Source: UBA10518 sp022837185 (lineage in GTDB: Bacteria > Desulfobacterota > Desulfobulbia > Desulfobulbales > Desulfobulbaceae). Taken from it: a stretch of 64,000 bases of DNA. How positions within the stretch are numbered: the first letter of the stretch is position 1; every line of letters begins with the position of its first letter. Under the pieces are notes generated by a model. It was not told where the DNA came from. It did not search any database and was given only the letters and a program-made list of their open reading frames with translations. The position numbers and the translations under genes are program-made. The stretch covers positions 1 to 64,000 of the forward strand of contig JAVEQK010000004.1 of NCBI GenBank assembly GCA_034007705.1. The letters are read 5' to 3'. Below are positions 50,602 to 59,879 of this stretch, one piece after another.

Positions 50602-51477
50602 TCATGCCGCTCTGTCTGCTGTCTTCTGACGCGCCGTTCGCACAAGCGAACTCCGGGCTGTATTCAAGAGAGCGTCCATCAGAAGGCTGTTTCTGCAGTT
50701 CAGGATGACAGCGTCCACCCCGGCAGCCGTCAGGAGGGACAGCATGCTCAATTGCGTCGGGCAGAGGGTATGTCCGCCCAGTTCCCGCATACCTGTCCCC
50801 AGGCCGACGATGGTCCCTGCCCCGGGGTCGAGCTCTCTGATCAGGCTGATGCTTTCCGCCGTTGAGCCGATATCGGGGAGCCCGCGGCTGATATGCCAGG
50901 CAAAGGGGTCCGGGCGGTAGGCAAGGACAGGATCAAGATAGAGCCGGCAGAACGGCAGTCCGGTTCGGTACGCCAGGTCGAGGGCCTCCGCGGCCAGCAG
51001 CAGCCGGTCGTCAACCCCCCGGGGAATGAGGCCGGGCCTGACCAGGAGCACCGCCAGGCCTGCCCCGTACTGTTCGGCGATCCGCATGGAAAGAGAGAGC
51101 GAGGCCGGGTCGGCGGTGACGGCGTTGACGACGATCCGGTGGCCCAATGAGCGCAGGGTGGCCGGATGGTCAAGGATGTTGGCGGAGACGAAGAGGGGAA
51201 CATCGGTCCACTCCGCCAGCGAGGCAATGACCCAGGGCGTCAGTTCCGCCATTGTTCTTCCCGTCCCGAGGTTGACCGCCAGGGCCTGGGCGCCCGTGCG
51301 CAGGTGATTCAGGGCGAGCCGGCGGAGCGCGGCGCCGTCCCGGCCGGTAACGGCTTCGTAGACCCGCCGGTCGAGGACGTGCAGGCCCTCGGCCACCAGC
51401 AGAGGTTTCCGCTCCGTGTCAATTGCCGGCGGGTCGAGGTTAAGGGGCTTCACTGGGTGATTTTTCCCGGTCATCAT
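50602..51477 (-). CDS. AcsE/MtrH-like pterin-binding (DHPS-fold) protein under B12 riboswitch
   Basis: A 291-residue TIM-barrel protein of the pterin-binding family. It aligns by eye with the methyltetrahydrofolate:corrinoid methyltransferase AcsE: LVAEGLHVL (GERIN-like Glu), AQALAVNLGTG (DLNV-like), PLFVSANI, NAVTADPA, LIPRGVDDRLLLAAEAL and LYLDPVLAY (LYIDP). The Asp of the usual DLN motif is replaced by Val (AVNLG). GGAG lies 5 bp before the first of two ATGs. A full cobalamin riboswitch with terminator precedes it, which supports a corrinoid-linked methyl transfer role. No corrinoid protein or acs gene is adjacent. Confidence 0.78.
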   Translation of the reverse strand: MMTGKNHPVKPLNLDPPAIDTERKPLLVAEGLHVLDRRVYEAVTGRDGAALRRLALNHLRTGAQALAVNLGTGRTMAELTPWVIASLAEWTDVPLFVSANILDHPATLRSLGHRIVVNAVTADPASLSLSMRIAEQYGAGLAVLLVRPGLIPRGVDDRLLLAAEALDLAYRTGLPFCRLYLDPVLAYRPDPFAWHISRGLPDIGSTAESISLIRELDPGAGTIVGLGTGMRELGGHTLCPTQLSMLSLLTAAGVDAVILNCRNSLLMDALLNTARSSLVRTARQKTADRAA

Positions 51478-51516
51478 TTTCTCCTTTGGCGATGAATGAA
51501 ATGATTGGCCCGGGCG

Positions 51517-51550
51517 AAAAAAAACCCGGACCGACGGCGGTCGATCCGGG
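51517..51550 (-). terminator. Terminator of the cobalamin riboswitch
   Basis: On the minus strand CCCGGATC-N10-GGTCCGGG-type stem (51550-51525) with eight T following. It lies just before the ribosome binding site of the pterin-binding gene, so B12-bound aptamer would terminate transcription. Confidence 0.85.
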
Positions 51551-51611
51551 ATGTCCCTTTTTTATCCACAGATACACCATGGCTTTCCCTGGTCCGCGAG
51601 GAAATCCAACG

Positions 51612-51798
51612 GTCAACAAGGCAGGTCTTCTGACTTTCCCGATCAATCAGCGGCCTTCCCGTCTTCCGGCGCGCGCCGGTCACTGACAGTGGCATCGGGG
51701 CTGACGATCTTTTCCCGACAGGGGGGGATCACAGCGGCGGGCCCGTCCCTGATTTGCACAGGGTTCCCTTTTCATCCGCGCAGGCGGAACCTCATTGG
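51612..51798 (-). promoter_or_regulatory. Cobalamin riboswitch
   Basis: Read on the minus strand it contains, in order, GAGGTTCCGCC with GGATGAAAAGGGAACC, CTGTGCAAATCAGGG, the CGCTGTGATCC core, the B12 box GCCACTGTCAGTGAC, and the 3' segment AAGTCAGAAGACCTGCC. The order and sequences are those of AdoCbl/Cbl riboswitches. It sits between its own promoter (51805-51833) and a terminator (51517-51550). Confidence 0.95.
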
Positions 51799-51804
51799 CG
51801 TCCA

Positions 51805-51833
51805 ATCTTACCGGCCATGGCGAGCCCTGTCAA
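51805..51833 (-). promoter_or_regulatory. Promoter of the cobalamin-riboswitch transcript
   Basis: On the minus strand TTGACA (51833-51828), 17 bp, TAAGAT (51810-51805). Transcription would begin at the first bases of the riboswitch. Confidence 0.78.
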
Positions 51834-51933
51834 GATATTTGCCTGCCCAAGGCGCCATATATTGTATGTAGTCGAGACGGCGGTGCCATATCAGGTATGT
51901 CAAGGGATCCGGGGGGGTGGAGGGGGGAATCGA

Positions 51934-53490
51934 TCAGAGCAGGAAATCAGCCGGTTGAATATTGTATGAGGCCGGATGCAGCGTTTCGGCTATGGGAATC
52001 CGGTATTGCTGCGCTTCCGGGTCGAAAGAGCCGAGATTGACCAGGTCCCCTTTCACAAACCTGCCGTCCTGCTCGGGCTTCAGCAGTTGCACCCAGAGGT
52101 TCTGCTTTTCCCCCTTTTCGCCGGAGTATTTGGCCACCAGCCCAATTTCGCCGTTGTCAAGTTTCAGGAGGGTGCCGATGGGGTAGACGCCGATCATGTT
52201 GATGAAGACCTTGAGGAGGAGCGGGTCGAAATCCTTGCCGGATCCTTCCTGCATGATGCTCAGGGCGCGGTCGGGGATGATGGCATAGGGACGGTATATC
52301 CGGGGGGCGGTCAGGGCGTCGAAGACATCCGCGATCGAAATAATGCGGCCAAACAGGCTGAGGGGTTTGCTTCTCGGCGTCTGGGGGTAGCCGCTCAGAT
52401 CGAATTTCAGGTGGTGTTCGAAGGGAGCGAGAAGCATTTGGGCCTTTTTCTCCTGGGTTGTCTTGAGCATGAGGATCTGGCGGACGCTGTACAGGGAGTG
52501 GTTTTTCATCTCCTTGAATTCCTGGTCGGTCAGCTTGCCGGGTTTGTTGAGGATGGATTTCGGGACATCGATCTTGCCGAGGTCATGGAACAGGGCGCTG
52601 AGGGTCAGGATTTCCAGCGATTTTTTCGACAGGCCGATTCGGTGCCCCAGGCACATGGAAAGTATGGCGACGTTGATGGAGTGGGTAAAGGTATAATCGT
52701 CATAGTGCCTGATCGTGCTCAGGCCGAGCAGGACATTGCTGTCCTCGGTGACCATGTCGATCAGCTTATGGACCATCCTCAGGGCTTTCTTGATGCCCGT
52801 CGTCTGGTTGCTGGAAACCTTGCGGGCGATTTCCTGCAGAGACTGCACGGCATATCCGTAGGTCAGGACCGCTTTCTGCCTCGTGGTCAATTCCCGCGCG
52901 GAGGCAAGCGGCGATTCCGACCCGCCGTCGCCGGCCTGATCATCCGGGGAGGGAATAAGGGAGTCATCGTCGCCCGCGGCCGGTTCGGGGGCAAGAACCT
53001 CCTCGGGGTTGGCGGCCGATTCCGGCACATATTCAACCCAGGCCAGGTCGCGCCGGGCCAGTTCATCCTCCAGCCATCCGGGTGGATCCTCCTGCTTTTC
53101 CGCGCTGATCAGGAGGCGGGCAAAAGAAGCGATGTCCTCGATGGAGGCTTCGGCCACGGCCGGCAGAAAACGTAATCCGCCGAGTTTTCTCTTTTCGAAA
53201 AAATCGAGCAGCGATTTGGCAATGCCCGCGATATTGGCGCGGTAGACGACCTTTTCCTGCTGCAGGTAAAACCGGCCGGCAAAGGTCAGCAGGGTGACGT
53301 CATCCTCTTCTTCGAGCAGGCGTTTGATGATCGCGACAAACTGCTTGACGGAGGATATCAGGACACGATTATTGTCCTGGTGGATCCTGGCCGAATGGAG
53401 CAGCATGTTCAGCGCCGCGAGAAACTGCAGGTCGGGGAACGGCGAGGGGGACTGCGGATCGGGTTTTGACCTGGATTGCATGTCGCTCAT
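51934..53490 (-). CDS. HD-GYP-domain cyclic-di-GMP phosphodiesterase-like protein
   Basis: A 518-residue protein. The N-terminal part (1-200) resembles the DUF3391-like or sensor region of such proteins without recognisable motifs; residues 160-215 are acidic and low-complexity. The HD-GYP domain (about 255-440) has the metal motifs YTFTHSINVAILS, FHDLGKIDVPKSIL and FEHHLKFDLSGYP, with GYP kept, and IISIADVFDALTA. The C-terminal 70 residues form a small beta domain (VYPIGTLLKLDNGEIGLVA). It should hydrolyse cyclic di-GMP. It starts 2 bp after the HEAT-like gene stop; the longer frame to 53577 lies in that gene and is rejected. Confidence 0.88.
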   Translation of the reverse strand: MSDMQSRSKPDPQSPSPFPDLQFLAALNMLLHSARIHQDNNRVLISSVKQFVAIIKRLLEEEDDVTLLTFAGRFYLQQEKVVYRANIAGIAKSLLDFFEKRKLGGLRFLPAVAEASIEDIASFARLLISAEKQEDPPGWLEDELARRDLAWVEYVPESAANPEEVLAPEPAAGDDDSLIPSPDDQAGDGGSESPLASARELTTRQKAVLTYGYAVQSLQEIARKVSSNQTTGIKKALRMVHKLIDMVTEDSNVLLGLSTIRHYDDYTFTHSINVAILSMCLGHRIGLSKKSLEILTLSALFHDLGKIDVPKSILNKPGKLTDQEFKEMKNHSLYSVRQILMLKTTQEKKAQMLLAPFEHHLKFDLSGYPQTPRSKPLSLFGRIISIADVFDALTAPRIYRPYAIIPDRALSIMQEGSGKDFDPLLLKVFINMIGVYPIGTLLKLDNGEIGLVAKYSGEKGEKQNLWVQLLKPEQDGRFVKGDLVNLGSFDPEAQQYRIPIAETLHPASYNIQPADFLL

Positions 53491-53491
53491 C

Positions 53492-55324
53492 TCATCTGCC
53501 CAAGGCGTGCTGACAGGCAAGCCGTATGTCCGGCCGCAGGCTTTGGGCTCCTTTTTGCAAAACGGCCAGGGCCTCATCGGTGCCGATTGTTTTCAAGGCC
53601 ATGGCCGCCCCTTTTTTATGAACGGCATTGGTGTTGCTGAACATGTCGCTTAACCTGCTGTCCAGCAGGCTGCTTTCCAGAAAGGGAAGCGCATCGTTGG
53701 AACGGCAGGAGGCCAGTGCCCTGTAGTTTTCGAAGATGATTTTCTGGTCGAACTGTTCGCCGCCGGTCGTTGCCTGGGATAAAAAACGGATCAGGGTCCG
53801 GACGGCCGTCTTTTCCCCGCCGTTCAGCAGGTAGGAGGTGATCCGTTCCCGGACCGCGGCGCTGCCGTCTCCCAGGAGGTGAAAAAGATCATTGTAGTCA
53901 GGGGCTTTTGTTGTCTGCATGTATCCGTCCAGGCCGATCCGGCGGACTTCCGCCGAACTGTGGCGGGTCATGCGCAGGTAGATTTCCGCGGCCTTTTGCA
54001 GGGGCAGCTCCTTGATGACCGGCGCCAGCAGGATATTGACCTGCTCGCCCGAATTGTCCAGCAATATGCCCAGCTTTTCAGGGTTCTCCTTTGCCTTGCT
54101 TTCAATAACTTCCAGCAGTTCGTTGCGTATGTGCACATTATTGATCGGGATCCGTCCTGCCAACGGCCCCAGGGTAAAGATGACCTCCGGGTTGAGCAGC
54201 CGCAGCACCCGCCAGAGATGGGGGAGATAGGGGGTATTCTGCCACAGGTACTCTTCATTGGTCACCCACCAGGTACGGTTGAGTTTGTCCGCTTCGGAGA
54301 TGGAAGCGATGAAGCCGTCAAGCAGGGGGACCGCCCAGGGCTTGCGCTCCTGGAACAGTTTGCGGATAATGAGGATATTGTTGAGCAGTTTGTAGGAAAG
54401 GTGAAATTCGCCCCGGTCCATGGTTTCGAGGAACTCGAATTCGAGAAATTCCAGGATATGGAGAAAGCTTTCCCTGTCTTTCTGTGTAACAAGGATGATG
54501 AGCAGGACATCGATGGCGTCACTGGTAAAATTTTTGCCTTCCTCATCCTGCACGTACTCCTTGAGGGTATTTTCCTCCTCCGGGCTGATGTCCAGCAGCT
54601 TCATACCCTGTTTCGACAGGAAGAGGTCGGCCCCGGAGATCTGTTCAGGCTTTTCTGCCTGGTCCGCGCCCTGCTCGGCCATCCTGGCATCTCTTTCGGA
54701 GGCCGAGGCGGCGTGCACCCGTTTTTCCATCTGGCTTGTCGGCCTGCCTGAGGTCCCGGACTGCGGGGCCGCCGCGGAAGCGGCCCGGCGCGAGGAAGCG
54801 GCCGCGGCGTCTGGAGTGACCTGAAAGCCGGACAGATCAAACTGAAATGATTCCAGGGTGAAAATATCAACCTCCTCGTACTGGATATGGGGGAAATTGC
54901 TCTGCCACAACGAGGTGACGATATCGCCCCCGGAGTCGTCAAAGGGGTTGCGATGCTGGTTGAGGATGTTGAGCAGGCCGGAGATTTCGGGAGCCGTGAT
55001 GCCCTGGATGAATTCTATGTATTCAATGCCGTCGCGGGTCAGCAGGTATGCGGGATTGCTTTCCTCCTCCTGGCCCTCATAGATGATTTCGCCCTTGTAG
55101 GAAAACGTGTTTCTGGCCGTGTCAAGCCGCAGCGACCGGTAGTTCTGGAGAAAGGCGTCAAGATCGTCCAGCAGTTTTGACAGGTTTCTGCGGGAGAAGG
55201 CGTGGTCGGCGGGATAGAGGGTATAGGTTTTGAATGCCGAAATAAAGGAAAGGAGCGTTTTTTTCACCGCCTGCAGCTCTTCCCGGCTCACGGTATCGGC
55301 AAGGGTGTTGTTGGTTTCCTGCAT
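53492..55324 (-). CDS. Helical-repeat (HEAT-like) partner of the HD-GYP protein
   Basis: A 610-residue soluble protein. The N-terminal 150 residues (ISAFKTYTLYPADHAFSRRN, SYKGEIIYEG) resemble the N-terminal part of the HD-GYP neighbour (e.g. RFYLQQEKVVYR), suggesting a shared sensor module. A linker of low complexity (residues 160-220, rich in Ala, Ser and Arg) leads to a C-terminal helical-repeat region (about 330-610) with HEAT-like units such as VRRIGLDGYMQTTKAPDYND, ALPFLESSLLDSRLSDM and GAAMALKTIGTDEALAVLQ. It is co-transcribed with the HD-GYP gene. A scaffold or c-di-GMP signalling partner is a reasonable guess. Confidence 0.72.
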   Translation of the reverse strand: MQETNNTLADTVSREELQAVKKTLLSFISAFKTYTLYPADHAFSRRNLSKLLDDLDAFLQNYRSLRLDTARNTFSYKGEIIYEGQEEESNPAYLLTRDGIEYIEFIQGITAPEISGLLNILNQHRNPFDDSGGDIVTSLWQSNFPHIQYEEVDIFTLESFQFDLSGFQVTPDAAAASSRRAASAAAPQSGTSGRPTSQMEKRVHAASASERDARMAEQGADQAEKPEQISGADLFLSKQGMKLLDISPEEENTLKEYVQDEEGKNFTSDAIDVLLIILVTQKDRESFLHILEFLEFEFLETMDRGEFHLSYKLLNNILIIRKLFQERKPWAVPLLDGFIASISEADKLNRTWWVTNEEYLWQNTPYLPHLWRVLRLLNPEVIFTLGPLAGRIPINNVHIRNELLEVIESKAKENPEKLGILLDNSGEQVNILLAPVIKELPLQKAAEIYLRMTRHSSAEVRRIGLDGYMQTTKAPDYNDLFHLLGDGSAAVRERITSYLLNGGEKTAVRTLIRFLSQATTGGEQFDQKIIFENYRALASCRSNDALPFLESSLLDSRLSDMFSNTNAVHKKGAAMALKTIGTDEALAVLQKGAQSLRPDIRLACQHALGR

Positions 55325-55411
55325 CGGCTCTGTCGGCGTTGTCTGGGGGATTCGTCCGGGAGCGTCTTGATCTGAGGGCCGGCGGCCCGGACTGACTGTG
55401 TTTATCTATTT

Positions 55412-55439
55412 TATATACTATGGAAGGAATTTTTGTAAA
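55412..55439 (-). promoter_or_regulatory. Promoter of the HEAT/HD-GYP operon
   Basis: On the minus strand TTTACA (55439-55434), 16 bp, TATATA (55417-55412), about 90 bp before the ATG at 55324. The rest of 55325-55628, between the divergent operons, is AT-rich near the plus-strand gene (GTAATAATGG) and otherwise featureless. Confidence 0.55.
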
Positions 55440-55628
55440 AAACAAGATTTTTTGTCGCATGATCCCGGGGAGATAGAACTGAAAGGCAAACAGGGGGCCC
55501 GGCCGGGGGGATGGAACCCCGGCACCCCCTTCCGAAAAGTATCGCCGGTGAAAAATATTCTCACATTCCTGTAATAATGGTAGAGTAGTGGTTATCGTTT
55601 TCCTTACCTCTCAACCATCGGAAAAGTC

Positions 55629-58600
55629 ATGAATGGTGTGCAAGACAGCGTAAAATTCACCTCGGACGCCCTGCGGGCCAATCTCGAGGAAACCGCGGGC
55701 GAGGTCGTCGTCGACCCAGTTTTCGATCCCCTGCGCGAAGCCGTGGGCAATTATCAGGGACTGGCGGGCAAACTGGATATGCTCCTGCTGGAAATCCATC
55801 ACCCATACAGGAACTGGGGTTTCATTATTCCGGAACTGCGGGCCTTTGTCCTGAAAAACATGTCCCATTACCTGTCCCACGACCTGGGGCCGGAATGCTT
55901 CCGCCTGTTTAGCGGGATTTTCCTCGAAGCCCTTGTCGATTCGCGCAAAAACAGCAAGCTGGTGTCCATGATCATGGAGGCCATGCTGGCGTATACGGAC
56001 AAACTGGTCAACGCTATCAGTCCGCGCGAGTTGTCCCGCTACGAGAAGGAATGTAATGATTTTTTCGCCCGGCTGATCGACCTCGACCAGGTGGAGGGAC
56101 AGTTGATGATGTACATGGTCCAGGGACATCATCCGATGAAAAAAGTCGCCCGGAAGCTTGTTGCCTTCAGCTCCGCCGATCCGGCGGTTTCCTTTGACTA
56201 TGGGCCGGTGGCCAGGCTCATGAGCAAAATCCTCGCCCTGAACTATCAATACTGGCTGAGCGAGGAAGATCCTCTCCCCTGGTTTCTCGAGGAGTGCGGG
56301 GAGTACTGTCATGACTGGCACGCCGGTCCGCTGCTGGCGGCGGTCTCCCATGAACAGATCAGAAAGTACCGGGACGAGCTCGCCGCCATCCCCATTGAAG
56401 GGGACGCCCGGGCGGCCCTGACCCGTATTCTCGAGCTGCCGAACCACATGGATCTTGTCCGCCTCTATCGGGAAATCCCCGGCAAGCTGGCCCGGGATGC
56501 CGAGGCGGACGCCACCTTCGCCGAGAACCGGAAGCTCCTCTTTCTGTTCCGCATCATGGATACTTCCGGGTTGTACCTGATCCACGAGGAAACCCTGCGG
56601 GAGATCAACCGCAGCCTCGTCCAGTTGATCCGGATGCAGTCCTTCGAGCATATCGAGCAGTTTTTCGTGACGACCTTTCATCTGCTCAAAGCCAACGTCC
56701 GCCGCTATCCGCACACGTCCCTGCAGTGCATCCAGGTCATCGGCGGCGAAGTGTTCAAGCGCGGCAATTCACGCCTGGTCGAAGCGTTTCTGTGGGAGGC
56801 CGTCCGCTTCGGATTTCAGTATGCCAATGTCACGGGGGTGGACGAGGACTGGCAGCCGATAACCAACCCGGCCCACCTGGCCAACATCAGGGTATGGCTC
56901 AATTTGATCATGCAGGAGCCCAAATGGTGCTCAACCCTGTTTTCCGCCCTGATCATCAATCTGAAGCTGTCCGGAACCTGCGTCAAGGATACGGATCTTT
57001 TTCAACGGGATATCACCGACCTGCTCAACCATCCCATTGAGCCCATTTACAACCTGGCCAAACAGTTCACCAAACTGATGCCGGTCTTTTTCAACGAGAT
57101 CGGCGCCGAGGGAGAATTGCGGGACGTTTCCACCGAGCTCGATGAACTGCACAACCGCCGGGACGTCCTCATCCATTTTCTGCGGAAACAGAGTCATGTC
57201 GAGTCGAGCAACCTGATTGTCGACTTCATCATCGCTATTTTTCAATTCTGGCTGAAACGGGACAAGGAGCCCTTGCGGTCGTTTCTGCCCGAGGAGGTCT
57301 ACCGGCAGGTCGAAACAAGCGGCCCTTTTGTCGATGAACAGCACCTGCTGGCCCAACGCATCCGCAAGGAGTTGAAGTTCAGTAAGGTTCAGGATATCCT
57401 GCATTGGAAGGAGCAGGACCGCAGGAGCTACCTTGCCCGCCAGGAAGATATCTCCGCGGTTGAACGGCACCGGTTCGAACTGCTGGTCAAAATGTTCAAG
57501 CTGCTCCATCACAAATACAACCTCGGCCTGCAGGAACTGCGCTATCAGCTGCGGCAGGCGACATTGACCGGTTTTCCCGAGCTGGGGGACCTGCTTGAAA
57601 TTCTTGACGACTGCGATACGTTTTCCTGCCTGGCCGCCATCCTCGACCACCTGGAGCAGCTCAAGGAGATCATTCTCAGCAAGGAAAAATTTCCCCCCAA
57701 GGAGGAGATTTACCACAAGCGCCATATCGCCGTGGACATCCCCTCGGTGTACGGCCGCTACAGCGAACGGAAGTTCGACGCCCTGGGACTGACCTTCCGG
57801 CTGGAGAACCTGGCCAACATCTTCCTGGAACGGCTGTCGGACACGATCAATCTCACCTTCATCACCGAGGCGACGTTCATTCGCATTTCCCGGTGCCTGA
57901 AGCTGTACCAGCGGGCCCTGCGCATCGACGGAATCATCAGCCGCAAACTCGACACCTATATCAGCCTCCTGGCCTCTTCCATGGGGATCAAGCGCTTTTC
58001 CTACACCCAGTATCTCGATATCTTCCGCGGCATGTCCGAGGGCGTCAAGGACATTATTTATGCCTACTATACCAATATTCATCAGAACAACCTGTCGATC
58101 ATCATCCCCCAGATCGGCGAGGACAACCTGCTGACCAAGTACCGCAAGCACTGGGACGGGAACGATCTCGCCTCCACGGTCCACCGGCTGTCGGAGACCT
58201 TTTTCCGGGACCTCATCTCCTCCACCTTCGGTTTGCAGCACCTGGACAATTTCATCACCCGGATCATGCAGACCCTGGAGGCCCAGCGGGACATCCTGGA
58301 CGAGGGCGACCTGGATCTGCTGATGACCTACAACCCGGACAAAACGATCAGCTCCCTGTACCGGGAGAATCCCCGGACCCACAATCTGATTCATCTCGGC
58401 AACAAGGGGTTCAACCTCATGGTGATGGCGCGGGACGGCAAGCCGGTGCCGCCCGCCTTCATCATCACCACCGAGGTTTTTCGCTGCTGGCCGGCGGTCC
58501 GCCGTTTCGAACGGGTGCGGGACGATTTCATGCAGCGGGTCAGGACGTCGATCAGCGGCATCGAGCAACTGACCGGTTCGGTGTTCGGCTCCCCCGACAA

Positions 58601-59876
58601 GCCGCTCCTCCTCTCCGTGCGCTCCGGGTCGGCCATGTCCATGCCGGGCATGATGACGACCATCCATAACATCGGCCTGAACGAGGACCTGATCAACGAG
58701 TATGTCCAGGAAACGGGGCGGGGCTATTTCGCCTGGGATAATTTCCGCCGTTTTCTCCAGTCCTGGGGCATGGCCCAGGGGATAGACCGGGATGATTTTC
58801 AGGCGTTGATGAACAGCCATAAACAGCGTTATCACGTCACGCTGAAACGGGAGTTCAGCCCCGCGGCCATGCAGGAGCTGGCCCTCAGGTATCTGGACCT
58901 CGTCCGCAAGCGGGGCCTGGATGTGCCCGATGATCCGTGGCGGCAGCTGATCAAATCGGTGGAGATGGTGCTTGATTCATGGAACACTGAAAAGGTGCAT
59001 GAATACCGGCGGCTGATGAGGTTGTCGGAAGACTGGGGAACAGCGGTCATCATTCAGGCCATGGTGTACGGCAATCTCGGACAGAACTCGGGCAGCGGCG
59101 TTGTGTTCACCGCCCATCCCTACCGCAAGGTCAGGAGGGTGGCCCTCTGGGGTGATTATGCGCCCGGCGATCAGGGCGAAGACATAGTTTCCGGCCTGGT
59201 AACCAGTCAGCCGATTTCCATTGAGCAGGCGCAGATTGACGGGCGCCCGGTGGAGAATTCACTGGAAAAGCGCTTTCCGGCCATTTACGAAAAGCTGCTG
59301 TCCATATCACGGGACCTGGTCTACACCAAGGGATGGAACCCCCAGGAGATCGAATTCACTTTTGAGGGGCCGGAGGCGGATCAGTTGTATATCCTGCAGA
59401 CCCGGGACATGATCACCATCAAGACCATGGAGCGGTTCACGGTTTTTGCCGATGAGGCGGAGGTGCAGAAGTTCATCCTCGGCAAGGGGATCGGCGTCAG
59501 CGGCAGCGCCCTGTGCGGCCGGGCAGTTTTTACGGAGCAGAACATCGACCGGCTGCGCCGGGATGATCCCGAGACGCCGCTCATCCTCATCCGCCAGGAT
59601 ACCGTCCCCGAGGATATCAGGGAAATATCCCTGGCCGACGGGCTGCTGACCGCACGGGGCGGCCAGACATCGCATGCGTCGGTGGTCGCCATCCGGCTGG
59701 AAAAAACCTGCGTGGTGGGCTGCCGTGATCTGCGGGTGTACGAGACGGAGGAATACGCCGAGATAAACGGCCACCGGATCGGATTCGGCGATCCCATCGC
59801 CATTGACGGGCGTTCGGGCCTTTTCGTCAGAGGCATTCATCCGGTGCGGGAGGAGGTGCACATCCTGCCGTTGTAA
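55629..59876 (+). CDS. Giant PPDK-like protein: N-terminal helical region + ATP-grasp + phospho-His domain, no PEP barrel
   Basis: A 1415-residue cytoplasmic protein. Residues 1-900 are mostly helical with no recognised domain. From about 905 the PPDK/PEP-synthase ATP-grasp domain appears: LGNKGFNLMVMARDGKPVP, LLSVRSGSAMSMPGMMTTI, GSGVVFTAHPYRK and LQTRDMITIKT. The phospho-His swivelling domain follows (about 1290-1400), with LLTARGGQTSHASVVAIRL containing the catalytic His near 1348. Normal PPDK continues with a TIM barrel that binds PEP/pyruvate; here the protein ends about 65 residues later. ATP-dependent phosphorylation of its own His or transfer to another acceptor is possible, as in rifampin or related dikinase-type enzymes. 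The acceptor is unknown. Confidence 0.85.
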   Translation: MNGVQDSVKFTSDALRANLEETAGEVVVDPVFDPLREAVGNYQGLAGKLDMLLLEIHHPYRNWGFIIPELRAFVLKNMSHYLSHDLGPECFRLFSGIFLEALVDSRKNSKLVSMIMEAMLAYTDKLVNAISPRELSRYEKECNDFFARLIDLDQVEGQLMMYMVQGHHPMKKVARKLVAFSSADPAVSFDYGPVARLMSKILALNYQYWLSEEDPLPWFLEECGEYCHDWHAGPLLAAVSHEQIRKYRDELAAIPIEGDARAALTRILELPNHMDLVRLYREIPGKLARDAEADATFAENRKLLFLFRIMDTSGLYLIHEETLREINRSLVQLIRMQSFEHIEQFFVTTFHLLKANVRRYPHTSLQCIQVIGGEVFKRGNSRLVEAFLWEAVRFGFQYANVTGVDEDWQPITNPAHLANIRVWLNLIMQEPKWCSTLFSALIINLKLSGTCVKDTDLFQRDITDLLNHPIEPIYNLAKQFTKLMPVFFNEIGAEGELRDVSTELDELHNRRDVLIHFLRKQSHVESSNLIVDFIIAIFQFWLKRDKEPLRSFLPEEVYRQVETSGPFVDEQHLLAQRIRKELKFSKVQDILHWKEQDRRSYLARQEDISAVERHRFELLVKMFKLLHHKYNLGLQELRYQLRQATLTGFPELGDLLEILDDCDTFSCLAAILDHLEQLKEIILSKEKFPPKEEIYHKRHIAVDIPSVYGRYSERKFDALGLTFRLENLANIFLERLSDTINLTFITEATFIRISRCLKLYQRALRIDGIISRKLDTYISLLASSMGIKRFSYTQYLDIFRGMSEGVKDIIYAYYTNIHQNNLSIIIPQIGEDNLLTKYRKHWDGNDLASTVHRLSETFFRDLISSTFGLQHLDNFITRIMQTLEAQRDILDEGDLDLLMTYNPDKTISSLYRENPRTHNLIHLGNKGFNLMVMARDGKPVPPAFIITTEVFRCWPAVRRFERVRDDFMQRVRTSISGIEQLTGSVFGSPDKPLLLSVRSGSAMSMPGMMTTIHNIGLNEDLINEYVQETGRGYFAWDNFRRFLQSWGMAQGIDRDDFQALMNSHKQRYHVTLKREFSPAAMQELALRYLDLVRKRGLDVPDDPWRQLIKSVEMVLDSWNTEKVHEYRRLMRLSEDWGTAVIIQAMVYGNLGQNSGSGVVFTAHPYRKVRRVALWGDYAPGDQGEDIVSGLVTSQPISIEQAQIDGRPVENSLEKRFPAIYEKLLSISRDLVYTKGWNPQEIEFTFEGPEADQLYILQTRDMITIKTMERFTVFADEAEVQKFILGKGIGVSGSALCGRAVFTEQNIDRLRRDDPETPLILIRQDTVPEDIREISLADGLLTARGGQTSHASVVAIRLEKTCVVGCRDLRVYETEEYAEINGHRIGFGDPIAIDGRSGLFVRGIHPVREEVHILPL

Positions 59877-59879
59877 CCG

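Noticed and set aside
56931..58835. 634-codon open frame antisense to the PPDK-like gene
   Set aside because: It is a shadow of a gene with clear PPDK motifs on the plus strand; Gly/Val/Asp/His-rich composition is that of antisense codons.
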